This document shows positions 24,342 to 35,229 of a stretch of DNA of 64,000 nt, one piece after another. Numbering within the stretch: position 1 is the first letter of the stretch; each line of letters begins with the position of its first letter. The stretch lies in contig NC_088775.1 of the NCBI RefSeq assembly GCF_954871325.1, forward strand, positions 15,477,561-15,541,560. The letters run 5' to 3'. The notes under the pieces were generated by a model that was not told the origin of the DNA, did no database searches, and was given only the letters and a program-made list of their open reading frames with translations. Position numbers and translations under genes: made by a program. The DNA comes from Gordionus sp. m RMFG-2023 (taxonomy: Eukaryota; Nematomorpha; Gordioida; Chordodea; Parachordodidae).

Positions 24342-27300
24342 GTAATTATTAATGTATTTACTTATTTTTAAATTTATTTGAAAGTTATGTATTGGCTTGG
24401 AAGCTGTGTTTTTACACCAACTATGCCTTAATAATAAATTAGTTAACAATAAAAATATACAAAATCAAGGCTACTTTTGTGTAGATAATAAAAAAAATGT
24501 GCCAATACATAAATTCGAAGTATTTGCTATTGAAGATATATCATTTTGGCCATTGATAAAAGGTTATTTTTCTTTATTAAACAAACAAAGTAATCAGAAT
24601 AATGATATCTCATTTAAGAAATTCTTTGTGGAATGTAAAAAGGAACTATTTGATTTTTCAATCAAAATTGATGATATAAGGATGTTAGAATTAATAAATG
24701 ATCTCAATATTGACTTTGATTTTGAAAAAGAATCACTTGATTTTGGAGCTATTCTTAGTTTTCATACATTAAGTAAAATGTGGATAAGATATTGTTTAAA
24801 TTATCCAGAGATTTTAATCAGTTTCATAAATATAATTTGCAATTTCTTACAAGAAGATTCTGATAAAACTAATATCAAGTTTATAATTGATAAACTTTAT
24901 CACCCAAATGCTATAATAAGGGATGAAAATAGATTTAAGTTATTATTGCATTCTTTACAACATATTCCTTTTGATAAATTAGCTCTTCCTAAAATGCCAT
25001 TGTTGAATATTACAATATTTTATCCTTCTAAAATTTATAATCTTCAAAAATCAAATCAAAAATTCTCTTCTGCTTCATTAATAGTGGCCGGATATAGGCC
25101 CTTTTACATTAACAATACTCATAAAAATCATATAATTAATAATGATCAAGTTTTTAATAATCAGACTAATAAAACTAATATTGTCAATCTTGTGGATATA
25201 ATAGATGATAATATTTCTTTTGGGGAAGAAGTAGATGAAGATGTATTCATAAATGCAGATAAGTCTATAATAGATTATGATAATAACAGTCATATTTATG
25301 GAATTAAAGAAGACTACAGAGATAACAAACCAAATATTGTTCAAAATGAACATAACTTAATGTCAAATGCAAATTGTGATATTAAATCATTAAATATTAC
25401 AAAAAAATTTAGGCCACCTATCATTGCAGAAATAATTGAACCTATTAATAATGATGTTTTTAAGATAAGGGACCTGAGCTTTTATTCTTCTTTGCTTGAA
25501 AATCATTGCACAGATTTGATACCCAAAGAAAACCCAGATTCTGATAGTATTAATGATATAAATAAGGATGACTCTTCCTCCTTGCTTATTAATAATAATA
25601 TTATTTGTGACAACAATAGTAACATCGAAAACACATATAAAAATTTAAATATGTGTTTGAACTTGAATACCGATGTCCCAATCAATATGGATATTGACTT
25701 TGACGCATTGATAATAAAGCGAGATAGTATAGATGTCCTCAAAAATAAATACCATGAAAAATCGGTAAATTTTAAATCACCATTATTTTGATCTATTTTT
25801 CCAGTGTTATAAAAGGAACGTCATCAATTTTGTCCTCTCAGTAATAGTCTGAAACTGGATCAAACTGGTTGGAGACCAATCTTCTCGCTTCAGTTCTGAT
25901 CAATTAAATCAGGATAAACTAGAGCCCTTTCGCACAAGAGTAGGTTTATTCAAATACGAATCTGGTGGATCACTATTTGCATTCGATTTGTTTAAACAAA
26001 TTGAATGATTTACTATTCATTTTCTTAAGAATAATAAAATAAATAATTCATACGAAAATATATCAATACCATTTAACTTTAAGGGCGAATTTATAATAAA
26101 CGCGTTATGTGCAAGTGGTGCGTTATTTACAAAATCAAGCTAAAAAATAGATATAATTTATAAATATGGGGCGTTATAATGATAAACTATGATAAATATT
26201 TTTTTAAAAAATGTTGCTATACGATTATAAAAATAATAGGTAAATTACAATATAGTTTTTATTAACAATTTTTTTAAAAAAGCAGATTATTTTTTATTAA
26301 ATATTTGTTATGTTATAAAGCAGAAGATATATTTTATTAAATATTATCGTTATGAAGAATGAGCTTTGATTTCGATAGTGTTAAACGCAGCGCTTCAACA
26401 TAACACGTTTTCTATAAATTAAGCTTAACATGTATCCTTTAAACCTTTAATTAATCCTAACCATATCTCTTTACCTTTAATTCTACTTATTCGTTTAAAT
26501 CCGTTTTTTATTGTTTCTTCTTTATAATACATCCTATTTTTTGACAGCTAATTAGTTCCAACTATAGTTGGATAATGACAAAATGTCGGCTAATTCGGCT
26601 CAATCTACATGCACTTGCCGGATTCGTTAACATTCAGGCTTTTTAATTTATATTAGTTTTTTTCAAATAGGAGCTGCTATATTTTTAAGACCAATTTTTT
26701 AGCTGACTAAAAATTAGCTTAAACGGCTAAAAATATAGTAATTACAACTATAGTTCCAACTAAAATAAAGTCTTTGTACCTGGCAGAATAACTATTCCGA
26801 ATAATAATAGTCGAGAATTCAAATTACTAGTAATAATTCAGTTCGAATAAAACGAATTATTAGTTGAATATTTGAAATATTGGATTTTATTAAAACCGAT
26901 TATTTAAATTTTATTTTTATTTCAATCAAATAATTCTTTATTCGCATTCAAACAAAACGAATAATTTAATTCATTCGATTTAATTCGAATTATTTAAAAC
27001 ATATTGAATGTTCAATTTGTTTTTGAATAGACCTACACATTGAAATTTCAGGTGGAGGGGGGGGATGTTCCTTCCTAGTCAATATCTATTCTTAAAATTA
27101 ATATTTTTATTATTCTTATTTTGAAACAATCCGGTCTCACATTTTACGCCGTGTCCTTCCGCGAGAGATAAAGATGGCTAGTTTTTTTTGCATATTACCA
27201 ATGAAATTCAAATTGTGATTTTTTTAATCTTTCAAATTTAAACATTAGCTATGCTTCCAAGAAGTGGATTACGGAGCACCAGGCCTAGATATGGACTTTT

Positions 27301-30300
27301 CTTATAAAGACGAGGATCGCGTTAACGCGCCAATTAATCAATCGTTAAGAATTGGTCTCGATATTGATGGTAACGAAGAGAACAATGTTACTGCCCCTGG
27401 GAAATTCATTTTACTAGAGGAGAGCCTTATGGCTCGAGAAGCCTTTACTAACAAGGTACATCAGAAGAAGCCTCCGGATCGTGTAGATGATAAGTTTGGT
27501 TTCAACAACGAAAATAGTATCTCAATCGCTTCCACTAGCATTTATTATCCAGTAGAGCAAAACGATACAGTGTTTTCTTTCGATAAAAAGGAAGACGAAA
27601 TCATTAAGCTTAGACACAAAATTGGTAGATCTCCTTTTTTTAAAATGACTAAAATATGTTTATTATAACCCAAGCCTTAAACTTTACATTAAAAAAGGTA
27701 GCGCATTACTCTCTCGTTACTTACAATTCAATCTTTTTTTTAAAAAATGCTTTACTATTACTCTATTTTCACAAAGTAACGGAGAATTTTTCACTCCCCC
27801 ACCCCAAAGAACTCCTTTATTAGTTCCGTTACTTTACTTTACAGCTCTGCTTATGATAAATATTAAATTTAATGATTTTAAGTTCGTTTAGTTATTCTTT
27901 TTTTAAATATTCTATAATTCCTCTGAAATGTTAATTCTATTAAGTAATTTTTACAGTCTCATGGTATGTGTTCCGAGATATTGTCGACATTACACTCGAG
28001 ATTTTTAAAATAATTATATGAGGAAAACCTTTAAACAAAACGGAATAAATCTAGTCTCTATCGGAATAAAATTGTATACTAAAAATAAAATACCGATTGC
28101 CTTCAATATTCGAATATGCCATTTAAAAGTATCGATCGGATCTTAATACAAATTAATTTATCGTAAGTCGTAGGTATTAAAATATATTTCCTCTGATTAT
28201 GTATGAATTAAAGATTAGCATTGGTGAAGGTCATGGTCCGGTCTTTCATCCGGGCAGAACTGATACGAACGGACCGGACCACGGTTCACAAATAAAAAAC
28301 TGGTACATGACAGGTATTTTAGTTATTTTTTTTGTTATTTAAAAATATTTCGCTTTTCTTTTCTTTAATTTAGTTTTATTATTTTATTAAATATAAAAGT
28401 ATTTTTGTGTTAACAAATTTTAATTAAATGTGAATGATTTAATAGATAATAAACATATTTAATTTAAAAATAAAATGTTTTTTAGACAAAATTTTCGTTT
28501 TCATAGTGTATTCCAAAATAAAAATGAACTAAAAGGATAAAGAATCACAAAAACTAGTTTAACTCCTCTAAAAGTAATATAAAATAAAATATACACTCAT
28601 CGCCGTGCTGAGACTTTTGGTGGCTCAGGGCAAAAAATAACTTGGCTGCTCTTTATATTTTGAAGATTTTTCGCAATGACAACTAAAAGCTTATATATTT
28701 TATTAAATTATAATCAAAAATGAGTAACGCTCATATATAATCATAAACTAAAATATTGTAATTTTATTTATCCTCCTTGCCTTTTTATATGCCAAAGAGG
28801 ATATTATGTCAGTATAAACTAACGATTAGTGGATATCATTTTCTATTGAAGTTAAGGAGAGATTAACAAGTCAGTCCTGTGCCATACAGAATCGTAGGTA
28901 AGTTTTAATTAATTTGAGCGAGAAGCTGCTTTCTGTTGATGCCACGGTAATTGGAATGGTTAAGTAATCCTTAATACAATGGATTTAGCCTATTAGTGTT
29001 AATATGGCTTAAAATTCCAATGATGTTTTTATGGGATGCCTGCTTATATTCATTAAAAATTTTAGTTTAATTAGTAGATCTTGCGGATATACGTTTTCTA
29101 ACGTATCGAATTCTGTGAATAAAATATTTAATTGACACATTTTTCCTTTAGCTCTCTTTCAGGTTGTCAAAGAGCTTTAACTAGAGAAACGTTCCTCCAA
29201 CGAATTTTTCGCTTGATCTAGTAATGCTTTAAAAATTCAATCCCATATTCTTTTTGAGGATCATATATGCGTGTCATCTCCTTCATAAGAAAATTGTTTT
29301 TGAACCTTCGTCTACGAATTAATGTTATTGAAGGAAAGCACTGCTCTTCTTAACTCATTTCCGATTTCTGTGCAAGCTATTTCGCTGAGTCAAGGGACTT
29401 CTGAAAGCCGTTTTCTTTAAAGCTATCTAAAATATCTTGCGTAATTTCTATAAGATAACTTCCCAATTCAATATTGTCACTTTACATGACCTTACCTACT
29501 TTTACCTGGTTTAATGCATTAAAACAGATGACATGAGTTTCTATAAATGCAAATTATTTTAATACTTTAACCAATGAACTGACTTCTGTGCAGCGTTTGG
29601 GGTCATTAGTTTTGCTACTTATAATGATAGTGTCATGTCAGCAGATTTAAACTGTGGCAATTACAAGGTATAAAAAACTCTCCGATTTATTTCGAGCTTG
29701 AACCCCTTTATAGCATCCTCTCATATTTGATTCATTATCATAACCTTGTTCACGACCGCCAAATTTTTTAAGTTTCAAATTTTATAATACTTAGGTATTC
29801 TCTTTTTATTTTATTTATAATAATAGGCTATCTAATCCTAGTCTTAAAACAAAGCTTATAAAAATCCTGGATTTTGGATTTAATATCTTTAGGACAAACT
29901 TTTTAAGACTTATATATACTAAACCTCAATTAAAAGTTGTTTAATTTATTTCACCTCTTTCCTTTTATAAATTAAGTTTTAATTTAGAGTATAAATATAT
30001 AAATAATAATTTTAACTAACTTAAACTATATTAAAACTATCTGCTGAATATTATCAGCAATATAAGATTTGCAATCTAATTTTTAAATAGTTAAACTTTT
30101 TACAAGGGGGTATATCATTAAATTATTTTTCTGGCATCTCCTTCCTTTCAATATCTAAAGCTTATAGCATGGTCGTATCAAGCGTAAACAGATCCAAGAC
30201 TAAGAAAGAAAGCGCGGGCGGTAAAAATGATAGCGCCAAATATTATGACTTAAGAACTCTTCCATCGATGGGAAAGGCTATCAAAAGTTTCGTATCCCTA

Positions 30301-33300
30301 TATGATACGGTTCAAAATGAGAAGGGTCTAGACCTGCAAGAAAATGTTTGCGCCAATTACGAATGTTGCACTCCTATAGGTTCAATTTAAAATTGCGCAT
30401 GCGCTTTATTATTATTTTTTTAAATTTAAGGTTTCGACGTCGAATACAGGGTATGCCATTTTGACGGTTTATATTATTGTACCGAATGCCACATTAATGA
30501 AAGCTCAATTATACCATCAAGAATTATCCACAATTGGGACTTCAAATTTTATAAAGTTTTAAAATTGTCAATTATTATTTATTCTATTTTTGAGGAATAG
30601 GGACAGAGTTTTAATTATTTTTTTATATTCAAGATATTAGTAGCGGAATCTGAAAAATTAGCTTTAATTTTTTTTTTGGCATTCATTTTATTTAACATCT
30701 GTGAAATTAAAAAGTGATCTCAATTTTTTTAAATAAAAAAATTAGTATTTAGTCCAATGTTTTAGATTAATAATAATATGCAGGTTTTACGTTATATATT
30801 ATTAAATTTATAATTAGGGCTCACCGATATTTTTTATCAGATCAAATCGGACCCATATTTCGCCTTTTTTATATTGGTTATCGACCGATATTATAAAATT
30901 TTCCGATCCAATCCAATAAAATGGCGTCATCATTTAAAATTTATTTCAAATTTCACAATATATTTGTTTTTACTTATTATGTAAATAGATTAGTGGTTAT
31001 CATATAAATAAGTGATTTATCAATAAAAATATTTTATATACCTAAATTCACGAATATAAACTATAACTGATCATTATAATATATTTAAATGACTTATTGG
31101 TGAAATAAAATTATAGATCACATTATTAAAAGGTATATGAGATGAATAAATGTGTAATGCATGCACTATTTGAGCCAATTTTTAAAAACAGCTAACTTAA
31201 TATTTTAGCCAGATAAATATTGCCTAAACCTCTAGATTTTCCGCCAATAGATGTCCAAAACTTTGTGCCATCTACGAGCAAAATCTTCAGGCTTGCGTAA
31301 TATTTTTCTGAACAAAATACTGACTTAATCGTTTTTTAAAATTAGACTCAAATGGAGCGATTTTGGAACACTAGATGTATGCTCTAAAATTAAAATGATT
31401 TGTATCGTCACAGAATACAAAATGAGATATGATATCAGATCTGTAATGGGCTCCAAAAAGCTAACACCTCTATTTATAATTCTATAAAAGAAAGAAAGTA
31501 AGAAATTGGTAATAAAATATCCTAACTGCTAAAATAACATGATTAAGATCAAAATATAATATATTTTTTGGAACATGTCACTCTAGTAAGGAGTTGAAGG
31601 CTTAAGAAATTGGAGCGGTAAATTTTGAGAGAAAGTCTCATTTTTATTGCCAATACCTTTGATAAAATTGAGAGCCTCCATTGCAAACATCCTAACATGT
31701 GGGTAACTATTGATATAAAGACTGTGTTCGTTAGGCTATTATAATTTTTTTTTTAAACCACTTCTGCCCTTTTGATGTCACAAGATGTGAGGTTAGTTTT
31801 TGCTGCAAAACCGATGCAGATGTGTCCCAGGTCAGTGAGTGACTGTTGGTCCAGGGGATAAGAGATATACCACCCGGGCGTAGGGCTTTATGAAAGACCC
31901 ACTGGTTCAAGAGTGGATGGGATATTAACTTTTTTGAAGGTAGCTGGGAGAATGTTGTATCTTAAATTTTCTTTGTCTCATGTTATAAAAAAATGTATAA
32001 TTTAATTTGCCAAGGTTTGTAGGTTGCACAAACGACTCCTCGAAGTTACTAGTAGAGATCCTCTGATCGACTTATCTCAATGCGCAGATCGGTTGGAACC
32101 GTTGTTACCAGGTTTAAAATTCATACGCCGTGCACGTCTGGCTCTTCATCAATTTTATTTAACTTACCTGATCAATTGTACATATCCGTCCGCTCGAAGA
32201 TTTTCGCAGCACCCGGAATTGAATAGATATGTCACGCATAATACTATGGCTATGCCAAGATTACCGTCCAAAGTAGATGCATCCCACAGAGCAGAGAGTA
32301 ATGAATATTGTTTATTTATTAATTTAATTTTATTCCCTCGATGTTTGTTCTTGTTTATTTTATTATTTGCGCCTCTCGCAAATGAGAATGATTTTTATGT
32401 AATATTAAATCGATTATGTTTTAAAAACAATAATGAATTTTATTTGTAATTCTTTTGTATATATACATTTATATAATTATCCAATTTAACTTCTAATAAT
32501 ATGCAATTTGATTAACCTCGATAATATAATATTACATGTCGGAAAGTTATAATAATATAATACACAAATAACCCCCTTTTAAAATATATAACAAATATAT
32601 TACTTATTTTGAATATATACGATATTCAAATATAACATCTTCTTTCCCACCAAGTTAAGATCGTCTACCAATCTCTTTATTTACCAAGTTCAAGTTCATC
32701 TATTAATCTTTTTGTTGGCTTTATTTCCCTTGTTGGATAACCTATTTGCCTTCCTTTTTGACTCAATTGTTATTATTGATTTGATTTCATCTGGTTCTTC
32801 CCTTATTCATAGTTGGTCGGGATGTTTTAATACGGTTTTGTACGTTTATTATTATTTTTTTTCTTCTTCCCTTTTCCAGGATTGTGATGGCGATTCTAGT
32901 TTTTCGACATCTTTATCTAATTGTTCCATTTTCGCTTCTTATTTTATCATCCATGTAGATTTATATCAATTTTTGCGATTAATTCTTCAAACGTTGGTAG
33001 TATTATTCTCCACATAATCGTAGTTCACCTGAAGTTTTACTACCACTACCATTGGAGTACTCCAGGTTACTCTTGTTGATGGATCTGTTTTCTTTATTAT
33101 ATTCACGTTACCATTATATTTATATTTATTGTTGATCATGTTAATTTTTACATATGTTGGTAACGATAAGTCAAATTCTATAATCCCTGGAAATCCAAAT
33201 AGGCTGTGTCAAATTCTATAATCCACGGAAATCCAAATAGGCTGTATCAATCATTTTGATAGTGCCCTTTATCATTATCATAAATTCTATAATCCATGGA

Positions 33301-35104
33301 AATCTAAATAGGCTGCATCAATCATTTTGATTGTGCCCTTTATCATATAAATTCTATAATTCATGGAAATCTAAATGGGCGGCATCAATCATTTTGATAG
33401 TGCCCTTTATCATTATAAATTCTATAATCCATGGAAATTCAAATAGGCTGCATCGTGCCCTTTATCATTATCATAAATTCTATAATCCATGGAAATCTAA
33501 ATAGGCTGCATCGTGCCCTTTATCCTTATCATAAATTCTATAGTTTTGTTTAAGTTTAACGGTTGGTCTTCATCTTTAGTATCTGGGTATCGTAAACATA
33601 GTTCTCCGGCGATTAATTGATCGCGAATTCTTAGTTCTGCATTATCTTCAAATTCGCATCTTCGGGCTAGCTCCTTTATAGGTTTTAAATAACTCAAAAC
33701 GGATTCTGTAGGCCCGCGAATGAATCAATTCTAGATGCCAGAACAGTTGTTTTATCTTTATAAGTCAATTTTGTATATATCTGCCCATATTTTCTTGGGA
33801 AGAGTAATTCTTTTTATATCAGTTAATATTTATTCCTCCATAAACTATAAATAATTTTTTTAAAGTGACGTCAATTTGAGGTATATTTTTTTTGGTGTCT
33901 ATAGTCGTCAATAGAAAATTTTGAGTCTATTTTATGTGTCTATAGTCGTCAATAGCCCATTTATGCCTTTCATCTTTTATCCATAATTTCTAAACAAATC
34001 TATTATTATATTATTTTTTTTTTTTTATAAACAGAAAAAAAAATTATAATTCTATATAACATTTAACTTGACCGAAGACCGAAAACCGCGCGACTTTTTT
34101 ACCTCGTCGCCAAATATTAAATCGATTATGTTCTAAAAACAATAATGAATTTTATTTGTAATTCTTTTGTATATATACATTTATATAATTATCCAATTTA
34201 ACTTCTAATAATATGCAATTTGATTAACCTCGATAATATAATATTACATGTCGGAAAGTTATAATAATATAATACACAAATAACCTCCTTTTAAAATATA
34301 TAACAAATATATTACTTATTTTGAATATATACGATATTCAAATATAACATGTAACACCTTTACAGACGAGATTCGCTCTTTCGCGTTGGTGACGGATTTT
34401 AGGATCAATGGCATCCCCAGATTGTCGATTAGGCGAGTTAGCCATTTCGCCACTCATTTATATATATATTATTCTTCTCTTCTCTTCTCATATTTTTAAT
34501 CATCATTCTATTTTATTATCTACATTTAATAATATATTTTTTTTATATTTTGGATTTTAAAAATATTTTATTTATCAAGAACGAAAAGACTTACTTGAAT
34601 TATGAATATCTTTAAGAAAAGGGACCCGTCAAACTTTATTTTGATTGTAAATTAAATAGGATTGAATATGAAAGATTGTTAAATGCTTCAGATTATTTAT
34701 ATTTTGATCATTTTTTGGTTTGATTTACCTAAATTTACAAATGGCAGAAAAACACTCACATTTACAAAATATTTTTATATTTTTTTTTATCAGACTCTAC
34801 GCGCGTCGAACTATCCTGCCTCTTCTCCGTCGAGGAGTTGGTCCACCGCTCAACTACTCCTCAGCATCGCGACTCGTATTGCAGCATTTTAGACGCCATC
34901 TTGGCAGCTTCCCGTAGTCATATCGCGCGTTGTCCTTCTTGCTACGACACACGTGTCGCATGTTCTAATTGCAACGTGGCTTACATTCGTATCCAAAATA
35001 AGCACGTAGATAATATGATCGATATTGGGGATACATACGATACGGGACTATTTATGGGTCAGCTGGTACGGCCATTATGCGATAAATGCCGCTCTCTACT
35101 CTGA
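24162..35104 (+). CDS. PLEKHM1-like: PLEKHM1-like RUN + Rubicon-homology protein, seven exons
   Basis: Exons: 24162-24341, 24385-25764, 27249-27624, 30161-30379, 30431-30555, 32015-32297, 34794-35104. Together they are 2874 nt, 957 residues; phases 0/0/1/1/0/1 agree at all six junctions. Residues ~20-265 form a RUN domain (LCIGLEAVFLHQL, FWPLIKGYF, YHPNAIIRDENRFKLLLHSL). Residues ~270-690 are Asn/Asp-rich and probably disordered. Residues ~699-957 form the zinc-binding Rubicon-homology domain: EKGLDLQENVC, GLYYCTECH, IIPSRIIHNWDF, CPSC, CSNC. In known family members (PLEKHM1, Rubicon, Pacer) this domain binds RAB7 on late endosomes, lysosomes or autophagosomes. The closest recalled match is PLEKHM1/DEF8 (MEKGLD, GLYYCDICH, IIHNWD). 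No PH domain is seen, and the C-terminus ends soon after CDKC, without the usual last HxxC...CPxC ligands. The start is ATG 24162; TAG lies in frame at 24141. Confidence 0.85.
24385..25764 (+). CDS. PLEKHM1-like: PLEKHM1-like exon 2 (RUN domain and Asn-rich linker)
   Basis: A 460-residue exon. The acceptor is TTGAAAG, ending a 43-bp intron; the donor GTAAAT is at 25765 in phase 0. The first ~205 residues complete the RUN domain; the rest is Asn/Asp/Ile-rich linker. Minus-strand open frames at 25078-25353 and 25503-25742 are shadows. Confidence 0.85.
26098..26410. mobile_element. MITE with ACGCGTTATG terminal inverted repeats
   Basis: Left AAACGCGTTATGTGCAAGTG and reverse-complemented right AAACGTGTTATGTTGAAGCG continue into GTGCGTT / CTGCGTT. 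The terminal inverted repeats are about 30 bp, the element about 313 bp. The target duplication could not be fixed and the superfamily is open. Confidence 0.65.
26552..26763. mobile_element. MITE with AACTATAGTTG terminal inverted repeats
   Basis: Left TTAGTTCCAACTATAGTTGG and reverse-complemented right TTAGTTGGAACTATAGTTGT. About 212 bp, non-coding; the interior has GGCTAATTCGGCTC and TTAAACGGCTAAA. Target duplication unclear. Confidence 0.65.
26795..27030. repeat. AATTCG-rich inverted-repeat region, probable MITE relic
   Basis: GTTCGAATAAAACGAATTATT near 26845 is mirrored by AAACGAATAATTTAATTCATT and ATTCGAATTATT near 26960-26990. Ends not defined. Confidence 0.4.
27249..27624 (+). CDS. 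PLEKHM1-like: PLEKHM1-like exon 3
   Basis: Acceptor CATTAG, phase 0 entry; donor GTAGAT at 27625 leaving phase 1. It encodes ~125 residues starting LCFQEVDYGAPGLDMDF and ending KLRHKI. No domain was recognised. GC content is higher than in the flanking introns, which supports a real exon. Confidence 0.75.
28224..28289. repeat. Short GGTCCGG palindrome
   Basis: GTGAAGGTCATGGTCCGGTC at the left and GGACCGGACCACGGTTCAC at the right form an imperfect inverted repeat. The related GGTCCGGAC motif near 903 suggests a dispersed transposon-end sequence. Confidence 0.45.
28600..29800 (-). pseudogene. hAT transposase relic (ZMYM1-like type) in intron 3
   Basis: Minus strand, from right to left: GREQGYDNESNMRGCYKGV near 29755-29700 (compare GQGYDNGANMxGKYxGVQAR), VQARNKSESFLYLVI, ITQDILDS and EKEYGIEFLKHY-type sequence, then around 28990-28850 LPxTVAS-ER-like and KLTYDSVWHRTDLL sequence matching the hAT tail (KSYLRSTMxQERL). 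Many frame breaks. GGTGGCTCAGGGCA near 28619 may be the element end. No full borders or target duplication were found. Confidence 0.65.
30161..30379 (+). CDS. PLEKHM1-like: PLEKHM1-like exon 4 (start of Rubicon-homology domain)
   Basis: Acceptor CTAAAG, entering with two bases so that phase 1 from exon 3 is completed. It encodes SMGKAIKSFVSLYD and EKGLDLQENVCANYECC with the first zinc-ligand cysteines. Donor GTTCAA at 30380, phase 1. Confidence 0.85.
30431..30555 (+). CDS. PLEKHM1-like: PLEKHM1-like exon 5
   Basis: Follows a 51-bp intron (GTTCAA to TTTAAG). It reads GFDVEYRVCHFDGLYYCTEC, then HINESSIIPSRIIHNWDF, the diagnostic centre of the domain. Donor GTTTTA at 30556, phase 0. Confidence 0.92.
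31164..31372. mobile_element. Palindromic MITE, GGCTAA family, copy 2
   Basis: TTTGAGCCAATTTTTAAAAA and CAGCTAACTTAATATTTTAG at the left are mirrored in diverged form on the right (CTGACTTAATCGTTTTTTAA, CTCAAATGGAGC). Inverted orientation relative to copy 1. Confidence 0.6.
31841..31920 (+). mobile_element. tRNA-like SINE head
   Basis: TGGTCCAGGGGATAAGAG resembles a pol III A box and GGTTCAAGAGT (31904-31914) a B box, about 55 bp apart as in tRNA genes. A cloverleaf is poor, so a tRNA-derived SINE relic is likelier than a functional tRNA. Confidence 0.4.
32015..32297 (+). CDS. PLEKHM1-like: PLEKHM1-like exon 6
   Basis: Acceptor CCAAG gives phase 0 entry: VCRLHKRLLEV, DPLIDLSQCADRLEPLLPGL, RRARLALHQFYLTYLINC. 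This aligns with the helical part of the Rubicon-homology domain after HNWD. Donor GTAATG at 32298, phase 1. Confidence 0.85.
33172..33543. repeat. Tandem repeat inside the gypsy element
   Basis: About seven units of 40-69 bp share TTCTATAATCCATGGAAATC and AAATAGGCTGCATC. Longer units also carry AATCATTTTGATAGTGCCCT. Unit length varies by presence or absence of that segment. Confidence 0.85.
33497..33697 (-). pseudogene. gag-like fragment of the intronic gypsy element
   Basis: The minus-strand frame contains YLKPIKELARRCEF and ELRIRDQLIAGE, which resembles the Gag segment LRxLAxxCxFGxxxEExLRDRLVxG of Ty3/gypsy elements. Only this short piece is recognisable; it is a fossil remnant. Confidence 0.6.
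34794..35104 (+). CDS. PLEKHM1-like: PLEKHM1-like last exon
   Basis: Acceptor TATCAG, two bases completing the split codon from exon 6. It reads CLFSVEELVHRS, ILDAILAASRSHIARCPSCY, ACSNCN and CDKCRSLL, then TGA. FSVEEL and the CPSC/CSNC pairs fit FSVADL and C..C/C..C at this place in PLEKHM1. It ends about 25 residues earlier than relatives. ATTAAA near 35174 and AATAAA at 35380 are possible poly(A) signals. Confidence 0.85.
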
Positions 35105-35229
35105 AACATAAATTTTTTAAAGGGTGACCACTTGTTAGGTATTATTTCATTTTTTAATTAGTAAATAGTTATTATTAAAAAAATACTAATATTGTATATT
35201 ACATCTGACTCGGTCACGCGTAAACGGTA

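Larger units (their letters stand above)
25765..27248. other. Intron 2 of the PLEKHM1-like gene, filled with MITEs
   Basis: 1484 bp from GTAAAT to CATTAG. It contains the MITEs at 26098-26410 and 26552-26763 and an AATTCG-rich inverted-repeat region at about 26795-27030, followed by a G run at 27057-27064. Confidence 0.7.
27625..30160. other. Intron 3 of the PLEKHM1-like gene with a hAT relic
   Basis: 2536 bp from GTAGAT to CTAAAG. It contains a 66-bp palindrome (28224-28289) and the minus-strand hAT relic at 28600-29800. The rest is AT-rich and featureless. Confidence 0.7.
30556..32014. other. Intron 5 of the PLEKHM1-like gene
   Basis: 1459 bp from GTTTTA to GCCAAG. It holds CTCACCGATATTTTTTATCA near 30820 (transposon-end-like), the palindromic MITE at 31164-31372 and a tRNA-like SINE head at 31841-31920. 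Confidence 0.7.
32403..34349 (-). mobile_element. Young, short Ty3/gypsy LTR element, antisense in intron 6
   Basis: Terminal repeats of 235 bp at 32403-32637 and 34115-34349 differ at only about two positions. The 5-bp duplication TGTAA lies at 32398-32402 and 34350-34354. On the minus strand the LTR starts TGTTATATTTG, and a primer-binding-like TGGCGACGAGG follows the upstream LTR by two bases. A purine tract (GGTGGGAAAGAAGA) precedes the other LTR. The interior, under 1.5 kb, holds a gag-like fragment (33497-33697) and a tandem repeat but no pol, so it is non-autonomous and not intact. The LTR similarity marks it as the youngest datable element here. Confidence 0.88.
32298..34793. other. 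Intron 6 of the PLEKHM1-like gene, mostly a young LTR element
   Basis: 2496 bp from GTAATG to TATCAG. 1.95 kb of it is the antisense gypsy element at 32403-34349; the remainder is AT-rich. Confidence 0.75.

Noticed and set aside
25078-25742. Two minus-strand open frames in exon 2
   Set aside because: Shadows of the RUN-protein exon; no family motif.
25765-30160. Search for PH-domain exons of PLEKHM1
   Set aside because: No PH-like translation was found in introns 2 or 3, and exons 2, 3 and 4 already join in phase.
32712-33017. Plus-strand open frame rich in Phe/Leu/Ser
   Set aside because: It lies antisense inside the intronic gypsy element, whose parts read on the minus strand; the composition reflects an A-rich opposite strand.
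34378-34458. tRNA-like sequence on the minus strand (GTGGCGAAATGGCTAACTCG)
   Set aside because: Looks like a D-arm region but has no B box and no cloverleaf; too weak to annotate.
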